Source: UBA4207 sp964352405 (GTDB lineage: Bacteria; Bdellovibrionota; Bacteriovoracia; Bacteriovoracales; Bacteriovoracaceae). Taken from it: DNA of 46,309 nt. Shown here one piece after another: positions 33,229 to 40,850 of the stretch. Below the pieces are notes generated by a model that was not told the DNA's origin, searched no databases, and saw only the letters and a list, made by a program, of their open reading frames with translations. Within the stretch, counting starts at the first letter, position 1; every line of letters begins with the position of its first letter. Location of the stretch: the NCBI GenBank assembly GCA_964352405.1, contig CAYGRY010000013.1, positions 1 to 46,309 on the forward strand, written 5' to 3'. Both the position numbers and the translations under genes were made by a program.

Positions 33229-34023
33229 ATGGATGCAGCAACAACGGCCCAAGCGGCAACAGATATTGCTCAAACAGCAGCCGCAGTGGCAACAGATCCA
33301 GCGAACCTTTCAGGGTTAACTGAACAGGCAACAGATCCTGGATTTATCCATGCCCTAGCCTCTTTCATGAATGATGGTGGTGTCTTCATGTGGATTATTC
33401 TAGCTATTTGGCTAGTTGGTATCTGTATTAGTGTAGAAAGAGTTAAAGCGATCATTACTTTTGATATTAATGGTAGTGCGCTCATGGGAAAAATTAAAAA
33501 GCATGTGCTTTTAAATGAAGTCCAAGAAGCGATCCAGCTTTGTTCAAATAGTAATTCTCTTTTATGTCAGGTCATGAGATCGGGTTTAAAAAGAGCAAAT
33601 CAAACAAAAGAGCAAATTCGCGATGCTGTTGATTCTGCTATTTTAGAATCACTTCCAAAGCTTGATAAAAGAATGAACTATCTTGGTTTGATCGCCAACG
33701 TTTCGACGTTGATTGGTCTTCTGGGAACGATTCAAGGTCTTATTCAATCATTTGCTGCCGTTGCTGATGCAAACCCTGCAGATAAAGCAAAACTTCTTGC
33801 CAACGGTATTGCCGTTGCCATGAACACGACGGCACTAGGACTTGTTTCGGCCATTACAATTATGGTTGTTCATACAATCTTAATGAGTAAGTCAGAAAAA
33901 ATTATTGCTGAGATCGAAGAGAACTCTACAAAGCTTGTAGACCTTCTAGGAACAAAACATCAGCATGCTTCTGTTTCTCATAAGCCAGCTCCACAGGTTC
34001 CTTCGACTCCTAAAGTCGCCTAA
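33229..34023 (+). CDS. TolQ/ExbB/MotA-type proton channel (AglR-like)
   Basis: Inner-membrane subunit of a proton-driven motor, 264 residues. An Ala/Thr-rich N-terminal tail (residues 1-36) precedes TM1 (about 50-69), a cytoplasmic domain, and TM2-TM3 (YLGLIANVSTLIGLLGTIQG and TTALGLVSAITIMVVH), with the conserved Thr/Gly pattern of the TolQ pore. The C-terminal tail is His/Pro/Ser-rich (KHQHASVSHKPAPQVP). An ExbB homologue with two ExbD-type partners directly after it is the arrangement of the AglRQS gliding motor. AGGAGG-type ribosome site upstream. AglR function is inferred from the cluster. Confidence 0.9.
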   Translation: MDAATTAQAATDIAQTAAAVATDPANLSGLTEQATDPGFIHALASFMNDGGVFMWIILAIWLVGICISVERVKAIITFDINGSALMGKIKKHVLLNEVQEAIQLCSNSNSLLCQVMRSGLKRANQTKEQIRDAVDSAILESLPKLDKRMNYLGLIANVSTLIGLLGTIQGLIQSFAAVADANPADKAKLLANGIAVAMNTTALGLVSAITIMVVHTILMSKSEKIIAEIEENSTKLVDLLGTKHQHASVSHKPAPQVPSTPKVA

Positions 34024-34046
34024 GAAAAATTTAAGGAGAATGACTT

Positions 34047-34568
34047 GTGAAAATGATAAGACGAAGCAAAAAAATTGAAAGATTAAACTTAACGCCTATC
34101 CTAGACGCTATTTTTATCTTCATTTTCTTTCTTCTAATGTCTGCACAATTTATCGATATCGTCCAAATCGGCAGTGATGCCCCAGCTATTGCGACGATTA
34201 GCCAAGACAAAAAAGATAAAGAGCCACCACTGAACTTAACTTTAGATATTAGAAAAGATGAGATCATGGTGACCACTGGACTAGAAAATAGAGTTTATAA
34301 AAAAATTAAAATTCAAGAACAGGATGGAAAACTTGTTCTTGGTGAACTGATTAAAACATTGGTTCAGATTAAAGCAAAAAATATTGATGAGAAAAGCATT
34401 ATTATTAAGCCAAACCAAGAGTTTAAATATCAGCAGTTAGTAGAAATTATGGATGCAGTAAAAAAACTAGAAAAAACTCAAGGTGTTGTAAAAGGTAAAA
34501 GTAAAAAAGGTAATCAAGTACAAACTGATACCCTTTTTGATCAAATTATCTTTGAAACAGTAATATAA
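34047..34568 (+). CDS. ExbD/TolR-type motor subunit, first copy
   Basis: A 173-residue bitopic protein with TM LNLTPILDAIFIFIFFLL (residues 13-30) carrying the proton-binding aspartate Asp20, then a periplasmic domain of about 140 residues that ends in a basic stretch (KGKSKKGNQVQTDTL). The start is GTG at 34047 with AAGGAGA eight bases upstream; an ATG two codons later is poorly spaced. It is the TolR half of a proton motor with the preceding TolQ-type channel. AglQ/AglS-like by cluster. The C-terminal TLFDQIIFETVI is a typical beta-strand end. Confidence 0.87.
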   Translation: MKMIRRSKKIERLNLTPILDAIFIFIFFLLMSAQFIDIVQIGSDAPAIATISQDKKDKEPPLNLTLDIRKDEIMVTTGLENRVYKKIKIQEQDGKLVLGELIKTLVQIKAKNIDEKSIIIKPNQEFKYQQLVEIMDAVKKLEKTQGVVKGKSKKGNQVQTDTLFDQIIFETVI

Positions 34569-34577
34569 GAGGTCTTG

Positions 34578-35054
34578 ATGAGAAACCCAAGTCTTAGACA
34601 GCAAAGAAAAGACAAGGCAATGGCAGATGTTGATATTACATCTCTATTAGATGTTCTTGTTATTCTTTTGGTGTTTCTACTTAAAAGCTATAACGCTTCG
34701 GACTTAACTCTCGACTTAGCTAAAGACATTACACTGCCTAACTCCAATACAGAACTTCTTGGTAATCACGCTGTGATTGTCCAAGTCAATAAAGACAGCA
34801 AGCTATTTGTGAACAATAAAGAGCTTGGCGCAGTGATTGGAAATGCTGATAAAATCCCGGATCTTTATACAAGGCTTACTGAGATTAAAGTAGAAGATGA
34901 TAAATTAGCGAAAGAGAATAACTTAAAAGAGCCAAAGAATATTAACTTGGTCTTTGATGCAACACTACCTTACGCGACTGTTAGAAAAGTGATGCATACT
35001 GCTGCTTTGGCCGGATACCCACAATTTAAATTTATCGTGCAGGCAAATTACTAA
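34578..35054 (+). CDS. ExbD/TolR-type motor subunit, second copy
   Basis: A 158-residue protein from the ATG at 34578 (GAGG five bases upstream; a TTG lies one codon before). The cytoplasmic N-terminus is basic (RNPSLRQQRKDKAMADV) and the membrane helix VDITSLLDVLVILLVFLL contains the proton-path Asp25. The periplasmic domain ends YATVRKVMHTAALAGYPQFKFIVQ, which is the standard ExbD C-terminal motif. Its sequence differs clearly from the first copy, so the two probably form a heterodimeric pair as in AglQ/AglS. Followed by the large TPR gene after two bases. Confidence 0.88.
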   Translation: MRNPSLRQQRKDKAMADVDITSLLDVLVILLVFLLKSYNASDLTLDLAKDITLPNSNTELLGNHAVIVQVNKDSKLFVNNKELGAVIGNADKIPDLYTRLTEIKVEDDKLAKENNLKEPKNINLVFDATLPYATVRKVMHTAALAGYPQFKFIVQANY

Positions 35055-35056
35055 AA

Positions 35057-38029
35057 ATGAAAAAACTGATACTACTTCTATTGACCTTAACTTTAAGTGT
35101 TCATGCTGCTGGCGTGTCTAAGCAGCCTGTTATGCCGGAGAAATGGCATACTTTGTGGAAACTTATTGATGAGGAAGTTAAAACGATTAAAGGCATTCGT
35201 CGTTTAAGCCCACGTCTAACTCATAGACTCGTAGAGCTTTATTCTGAAAAGATTAAACTTGTTCGCGAGAAAGAAAACAAAGCTTTTTTTGCGGCTTCTC
35301 CTCAAGTGAGAAAAGATCTGGGTAAGCCGGCTTTCTTTAAAGAGTCGGCGGCCATGCATAAAGAAATTCGTATTATGGCGATGAAGCTTCTTAGGAACTT
35401 TCCAAAATATCCTTCCAAGGCAGAAGTTTGGTACACCCTTGGTTTAAACGAACGTGATTATAATAAAGATAAAGATTCAGAACGCTTTCTCCTTAATGCT
35501 CTTCGCTTTGCAGGTGGAAGAGGTGGTCTACGTCACAACGCGATGACTTCTCTCGCAGAATACTACTATAACGGTAAAAAATATAAAAAGTGCCTAAAGT
35601 ACTATGATCAGGTTGTAGGCAATGCCAACGATGAGTGGCGCACGAAACATTTATACAATATGTCTTGGTGTCATGTTAAGACTTCAAATTATTCTAAGGC
35701 CATCGATAACCTTAAGCTGACTTATCAGTTAATTCTTGATTCAAATAGTGAAAACAACCCACATCCTGTGAAGTATACAGATATTGGAACTCAAGTTCTT
35801 GAGGCTATTGGTGTCTTCCATATTCTAGATAAAAGACCGCTAGAAGCACGCGACTTCTTTGTTGAAAAAATTAAAGATGATAAAGAAAAAGCTGATACCC
35901 TTTTAAATTTTGCGAGAAAAGTTGCTGATAAAGGATTTTTTCCTGAAGCTCAAGAAGTTACACTTAACGCTCTCGAAATTGGCCGTGCAGTAAAACACAC
36001 AAGAATGATCGCTAGCACTCACCTCTTCCAATTAGATTTCTATCGTAACTTTAAACGTGAAGACTTATTGTTTAAAGCAGCTCAAGATTTACTATCATTT
36101 CACAAAGAGACTCCTCTTGAAGAGATGGAGAGAGATCAAGCGGTTGATCGTATCCAGGCTTTTGCCGGTTGGTTACAAGAAAGATTGGCCAAGACAAAAT
36201 ATGAACTAGCTGATCATCATCCAAAAAGCGAAAGAATCTTAGCGTATTTCGACATTCTTGCTGGAATCAATCCTGTTAAGACTCCTTGGTATCGTTATTA
36301 TCAAGGTGAAACGCTATATGTCGTTGAAGAAGATTCTAGAGCATCTAAGACATATAGCCTCTCGTTTAATCTTCTTGAAAAATTGGACTCTAAAGAAAAA
36401 GATATCGATGAGCTAAGAAGAAAAAATCTTAATGCCCTTTTATCGATCCTCACAAGAGGACATGTTAAAGGCAAAGAGCTCGCTGCACTTACCGAATACA
36501 CTTATACAAGACATTTAAAAACATGGCCTGTGGATGAAACATCTAGAACTATTTATGGCAGACTCTTCACACTTTATCTTGATCAGTCTCGTCCCGTTGA
36601 AGCTGATGCTGTTTTATCAAGCTACGTAAAGCATTACGACAAAGACATCAAGATCCAACAGGATATGATGGCGACATTAATGGATGATCAAATTAAGAAG
36701 AAAGATGCGACGTCATTATCTTCTTCAATTAAGCGTCTTGAAAAAGGATATTTAGATTTCGATAAAGATAAAATCAACAAAGCGATTGGTATTCTTGGTC
36801 AGCTTCTTTTCGAAGAAACAGACAAACTTCGTCGTTCTGGCGATCCAGCTCTTGCACTCGAAGGCCTTGCCGGATTGGCAGCTGCTGAAACATATCCTGT
36901 AACGATTAGAAGACAAGCTGCTTTCACACAATCAGTGGTTCTTTTAGAACTGGGCCGTGGCCAGGAGTCTTTTGAGTGGCTTGGTAAGTCAATCGTCTTA
37001 ATGGATGCAGAAGCGAAAGAAAGCGTTCAAGAAAAGAAAGATCCATTTGGTAAAGCATTGCCGCAAATGAACGCCATGAGTGAAGAGCTTTTATTGGCAC
37101 AGGACTTTGCTACGTCACGTTCAATGAGTGAAGCTCTCTTAACAAAGATGTGTTCAGACAAACGAAGTGAAAAGAAACTCATGAGAGACCTATTCTCAAG
37201 AGCATATACAATTCGTTTACTTGATAACAACAAAACAAACGAATTATTAAAAGTTGGTGCTAAATGTGATTTAGGCACAAAGTTTTTAATGGAAAAAACG
37301 GTTGAAGGCTATCATCATACTCTCGGGCTTGGTGATCTGGATCGCTCCATGGATGAGTGGAAAGCAAATGGCAAAGCTTTATCTGCTATTGATGGAGAAA
37401 AGGATCTACTTCTAGATCTAGCAAAACGCCGTTTATGGTTAGACCTTGATAATAGCGATGCCAAAAAAGCGATTAAAATGGTTGGATCTAAAGAGTGGCT
37501 AGATAAAACGTTAAGTTCTATTAAGAAAATTGAACAAATTAAAAAAGCTGCAGAAGATTTTAAATTACCACTGATGACGCCATTTAATCAGGATGTTTAT
37601 AACCCTGCTCTTGAGAAGGTTTTAACTTCAGTTCAAAATCTTGCGGCCCAGGCTGAAGAATATATGAACGGTGAAGCTGAGCTTGTTCTTCGAGCTGTAG
37701 CTTCAATGAACCACGTCTATACGACTGCAGCAAATCTTATTGAAGGATATACACCTCAAGGTGTTCCTGATGAATTTGCTGGTCAGTTTAAAGGCTTTAT
37801 GGTTCAGGTATCAAAACCTATGAGAGTGAAAGCTGCAGCTCAATCAAGGCAGATTGAACGCCTGGTTGAAAGTGGGAAACTTGAAAGTCCAAACAGTGTT
37901 GCAGCCTTTAAACATGGTCCTGTTCTATCAAAAATGAACTGGAGTCACCCTGCAGCGGTTCTTGCCTTACCAATGACGATACCTGAAGTGCGCTATAGAA
38001 AAACGGCAAGCACTAAAGGAGAAAGATAA
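35057..38029 (+). CDS. Large periplasmic TPR protein (GltD/AgnA-like)
   Basis: A 990-residue exported protein, signal peptide about LLLLTLTLSVHA. It is almost entirely helical, made of degenerate TPR repeats; clear units are KAEVWYTLGLNERDYNKDKD, AMTSLAEYYYNGKKYKKCL, and TKHLYNMSWCHVKTSNYSKA (residues about 120-230). The rest is a regular alpha-solenoid with less regular repeats, ending in a non-repetitive tail. A TPR protein of about 1000 residues directly after TolQ-TolR-TolR is the GltD/AgnA position in gliding operons, and it is expected to be a periplasmic scaffold driven by the motor. The stop overlaps the next ATG by one base (TAATG). Confidence 0.78.
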   Translation: MKKLILLLLTLTLSVHAAGVSKQPVMPEKWHTLWKLIDEEVKTIKGIRRLSPRLTHRLVELYSEKIKLVREKENKAFFAASPQVRKDLGKPAFFKESAAMHKEIRIMAMKLLRNFPKYPSKAEVWYTLGLNERDYNKDKDSERFLLNALRFAGGRGGLRHNAMTSLAEYYYNGKKYKKCLKYYDQVVGNANDEWRTKHLYNMSWCHVKTSNYSKAIDNLKLTYQLILDSNSENNPHPVKYTDIGTQVLEAIGVFHILDKRPLEARDFFVEKIKDDKEKADTLLNFARKVADKGFFPEAQEVTLNALEIGRAVKHTRMIASTHLFQLDFYRNFKREDLLFKAAQDLLSFHKETPLEEMERDQAVDRIQAFAGWLQERLAKTKYELADHHPKSERILAYFDILAGINPVKTPWYRYYQGETLYVVEEDSRASKTYSLSFNLLEKLDSKEKDIDELRRKNLNALLSILTRGHVKGKELAALTEYTYTRHLKTWPVDETSRTIYGRLFTLYLDQSRPVEADAVLSSYVKHYDKDIKIQQDMMATLMDDQIKKKDATSLSSSIKRLEKGYLDFDKDKINKAIGILGQLLFEETDKLRRSGDPALALEGLAGLAAAETYPVTIRRQAAFTQSVVLLELGRGQESFEWLGKSIVLMDAEAKESVQEKKDPFGKALPQMNAMSEELLLAQDFATSRSMSEALLTKMCSDKRSEKKLMRDLFSRAYTIRLLDNNKTNELLKVGAKCDLGTKFLMEKTVEGYHHTLGLGDLDRSMDEWKANGKALSAIDGEKDLLLDLAKRRLWLDLDNSDAKKAIKMVGSKEWLDKTLSSIKKIEQIKKAAEDFKLPLMTPFNQDVYNPALEKVLTSVQNLAAQAEEYMNGEAELVLRAVASMNHVYTTAANLIEGYTPQGVPDEFAGQFKGFMVQVSKPMRVKAAAQSRQIERLVESGKLESPNSVAAFKHGPVLSKMNWSHPAAVLALPMTIPEVRYRKTASTKGER

Positions 38030-38907
38030 TGATTAAAATTATTCTTCTTCTATTTTTTGTAACCTCATGTGCAAGCTCTCGCTTTGAGCGCTCAACCGCG
38101 CCACAAAATGATTCATTCCTTGTTGAAACAACTATTCGCTTTGATGGTAAACGTTTAAATGACTGGGCCCAGGATAATGGAGTTCTCGGTGAAGCAACAA
38201 AACTTTGTCAAAGTGGCGAAAGTGATAAGGGACAACAACTATTGAAGGATAATCTTTCAACTTTTAGAAAAGATTCTTCATATTGGATGGTTGTTGGTAA
38301 TTGCCATTGGTATGGAAATGACGGCGCTAAGGCTGAGTATTTTTATCGTCTTGCTTTAGGTCTAGGAAAAAATTCAAAAGTTAATCAAGCGATTCACAAT
38401 AATCTTGGTTTACTTTATATGCAACGTCAGCTCTATCCTGAGGCAAGGTCCGAGCTATCAAAAGCAGATCAAAGCTTAACTGCTAAATATAATTTAGCTC
38501 AAATAGAATTATTAATGGGTAATTCTAGAGGTGCTAAAGGCTTACTGGCTGAACTCTATCGCAATAATAGACAGGATCCTGATGTGTTGGCTTCATTAGC
38601 TGTTGCTCACCTTCTCGATGGAAACAATAAAGTTGCTTTAAAAGTTTTAAGTGAAGTCCCAGAGACTGAGAATAATCGTCAAGATATTTCATTTTATAAA
38701 GCCATGGGTTTTTACCTCAGTGGAAACGTTGAAAAAGCCGAAGAACAATTGAATAAGGTCGATAAGGCCGGTGAAACTATTTCAAGGCTATCAGATATGG
38801 CCAAGAAATTAGAACAACTCGTTCAAGAAGAAGTTCAACGCCGTGAAGATGCTGCTGAGGCTGCTAAAGAAGCTGCTGAAGCGAAACAAGCCTCTTCACA
38901 GGGCTAA
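38029..38907 (+). CDS. TPR lipoprotein (GltE-like)
   Basis: A 292-residue protein with lipobox FVTSC (Cys14), so likely anchored in the outer membrane. TPR units are visible at residues about 80-105 (SSYWMVVGNCHWYGNDGAKA), 120-145 (AIHNNLGLLYMQRQLYPEA) and beyond (SLAVAHLLDGNNKVAL; KAMGFYLSGNVEKA). The C-terminal 35 residues are an Ala/Glu/Lys-rich coiled coil (VQRREDAAEAAKEAAEA). It starts on the stop codon of the large TPR gene and precedes the FHA gene by 16 bases. GltE in Myxococcus is a TPR lipoprotein, so the assignment fits by type and order, not by verified homology. Confidence 0.8.
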   Translation: MIKIILLLFFVTSCASSRFERSTAPQNDSFLVETTIRFDGKRLNDWAQDNGVLGEATKLCQSGESDKGQQLLKDNLSTFRKDSSYWMVVGNCHWYGNDGAKAEYFYRLALGLGKNSKVNQAIHNNLGLLYMQRQLYPEARSELSKADQSLTAKYNLAQIELLMGNSRGAKGLLAELYRNNRQDPDVLASLAVAHLLDGNNKVALKVLSEVPETENNRQDISFYKAMGFYLSGNVEKAEEQLNKVDKAGETISRLSDMAKKLEQLVQEEVQRREDAAEAAKEAAEAKQASSQG

Positions 38908-38923
38908 GATCGGGAGAAAGCGA

Positions 38924-40738
38924 ATGAGCAAGCGAACGCTCACTACCATGATCTGTTACGAGCAAGGCGAAGTTCGCTGGCGCTTTGATTTGTCTAAACG
39001 CAAACTATTAGTGGGCTCATTTGAGCATGCTGATGTTCATCTTAATGATCCTCATATTTCAACTTACCATGCCATGATGACCGTCGAAAATGGCATTATC
39101 AATGTAATCGACCTGCAATCTGATAACGGTGTTTGGGTTAACGGACAACGTGTAGAAAGAGCTAGTCTTGGCGACGGAGACCGTCTCCGTTTCGGGCCGG
39201 TCGAGTTCCTTATGGAAGAGATATCGAGCGAGACGGACCGTATCGAAGACGTAGATCAGGATGTGATTAAGCTCGAGGAAGAGGATATTGGAAGCCTTCT
39301 TCCCGGGCTGCCTCCAAAAGAAGGTCTTGTTGTTATCGATGATGAGTACTGTGATATCACCTTCGATGAAAGTTCCTTCCAGGCAGTATCACTATCTCAG
39401 ATTTTAGCCACAGCAGTTGATGTTGATAGTTTTGTTGATGTCAGTGAAGCTGAGGCAGAAGATGATGACATTGTTGTTCCTATTGATGATCGCTCAGTTG
39501 AAGTCATGGTTTTATCTAATGGAGTCATCTTAGGCACTGAATACCTCAGAATGCGCCATAAGCAATATTATTTGGCGGGCAGAAATACAAAAGATTCAGT
39601 CTTATTTCCTATTTTAGAACCAAATCAAAAGATTCCTTTTGCCAAACAAATTGGTACAGGCATTGAGTTCTTAGATATTACTGGATTTGAAAAAACTCAC
39701 GACGACGAAGCGACTAGCTGGACTTATAGAACTCTACAAGTCATAGCCAGAGAAGTTGAAACTCCTCCACACTTAAAAATTGCATCTTTGATTGGCAAAG
39801 ATACGGCCTTCCTAAAAGATTCTGGTAAGATTTTTGGGACCGTAATGGGTCTTATGCTGCTACTTCTTTTAGTAGATACCAGTATTAAACCACCTGAAGA
39901 AAAACAAATTGCTGTTATTTATAGAAAAGCTATTAAGTCTGAAGATGTCACAAAAACAAAAACAGCAGAAACACCAAATAAAGTTGATAAAGATGATGGT
40001 GTAAAACAAAAAGAATACGAGAAAAAAGAAGTTAAGACAGCTAAAGCAGCGGCTCAACAGCCACAGCCAAAACAGCAACCGGCAAGTGCTCCGGCCGCTG
40101 CCGCCCCTGCTCCATCTCAGCAAAAAGTAGCTGAGAAACCGAAGATGAAAGCTTACGAGTTTAAAATGAACTCGGCCATGAGCTCATTTATGAATAGTAA
40201 GTCTCCAACGGTTGATGCCAATAGTGCTTCAAGATCACTGGCTTCAACTTCAAATGTTAAAAGTGCAAACACCAATTCTAAAAACCTTCTTAAAGCTCAG
40301 TCTTCAGGAGCAGTTGGTAGTCTTGGTGAAAGCATGAACGGTGCCTTTAACCGTGATTCAGGAGCGAAAGGACTTGCGGCAAAAGGTGGCATCGACACAA
40401 CATATGCAGCACCTAAAACCGTTGTGATGGGTTCTATGGATCCAGAACTTCTACGTAAGATCCTTGCTGAATACCTGCCACAGTTTAGACATTGCTATCA
40501 ACAAGAGCTTCAAAAACAAGAAGATGTTGAAGGTGTTCTTGATATGAATTTTAGAATTGGTAAAGACGGTAAAGTTTCTAAAATTAACATTAAGGCCAAA
40601 GACTCACGTTTTTCAGGTGGTGGAGTTGATTGTATGGCTTCAGTTCTTCGTCTCATCGACTTCCCTAAACCAAAGGGTGGCGGTATTGTTGACGTCAGAC
40701 AGCCACTTAACTTCTTCTCAGAAAGAGCTAAAATCTAA
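38924..40738 (+). CDS. FHA / TM / AgmX-PglI C-terminal domain protein (GltG-like)
   Basis: From the ATG at 38924 (GGGAGA six bases upstream) 604 residues. Domain order: cytoplasmic FHA domain (about 28-97: LVGSFEHADVHL, HISTYHA, DLQSDNGVWVNG), an acidic stretch (100-190), a second beta-rich part (about 190-290), one membrane helix (304-318), a Lys/Glu then Ala/Pro/Gln-rich periplasmic linker (345-407), and an AgmX/PglI-type TonB-like C-terminal domain (505-598) with conserved Cys524 (FRHCYQQ) and Cys570 (VDCM). This links a cytoplasmic phosphothreonine-reading module to the outer envelope, the layout of GltG in the gliding complex. The first 200 bases are more GC-rich than the rest of the operon. 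Confidence 0.88.
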   Translation: MSKRTLTTMICYEQGEVRWRFDLSKRKLLVGSFEHADVHLNDPHISTYHAMMTVENGIINVIDLQSDNGVWVNGQRVERASLGDGDRLRFGPVEFLMEEISSETDRIEDVDQDVIKLEEEDIGSLLPGLPPKEGLVVIDDEYCDITFDESSFQAVSLSQILATAVDVDSFVDVSEAEAEDDDIVVPIDDRSVEVMVLSNGVILGTEYLRMRHKQYYLAGRNTKDSVLFPILEPNQKIPFAKQIGTGIEFLDITGFEKTHDDEATSWTYRTLQVIAREVETPPHLKIASLIGKDTAFLKDSGKIFGTVMGLMLLLLLVDTSIKPPEEKQIAVIYRKAIKSEDVTKTKTAETPNKVDKDDGVKQKEYEKKEVKTAKAAAQQPQPKQQPASAPAAAAPAPSQQKVAEKPKMKAYEFKMNSAMSSFMNSKSPTVDANSASRSLASTSNVKSANTNSKNLLKAQSSGAVGSLGESMNGAFNRDSGAKGLAAKGGIDTTYAAPKTVVMGSMDPELLRKILAEYLPQFRHCYQQELQKQEDVEGVLDMNFRIGKDGKVSKINIKAKDSRFSGGGVDCMASVLRLIDFPKPKGGGIVDVRQPLNFFSERAKI

Positions 40739-40754
40739 GACAATTAATAATTCA

Positions 40755-40784
40755 TTAATCTGCCAACTTAAGTTGTCAGATTAA
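40755..40784. repeat. 30-bp inverted repeat behind the gliding operon
   Basis: TTAATCTG (40755-40762) pairs with CAGATTAA (40777-40784); inside, CAAC/GTTG pair around TTAA, with one C/T mismatch between the two stems. No T-run follows on either strand, so it is not a classical terminator. It lies 16 bases after the GltG-like stop and 67 bases before the next start, so it could be an RNA 3' stabilising hairpin or an operator for the downstream gene. Confidence 0.5.
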
Positions 40785-40850
40785 GAAGATTAAGCTTAGA
40801 GAAACAGACATAGACTTTGGAAAAATCACAAATAAACCGATAATATTAGT

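Noticed and set aside
38843..38923. Upstream in-frame start for the FHA protein
   Set aside because: It lies inside the TPR lipoprotein gene, is a Lys/Leu frame shadow of the Ala/Glu repeat, and lacks a ribosome site.
39869..40123. Cys/Phe-rich reading frame antisense to the FHA gene
   Set aside because: It is the reverse of the Lys/Glu and Pro/Gln-rich linker; composition artefact without a ribosome site.
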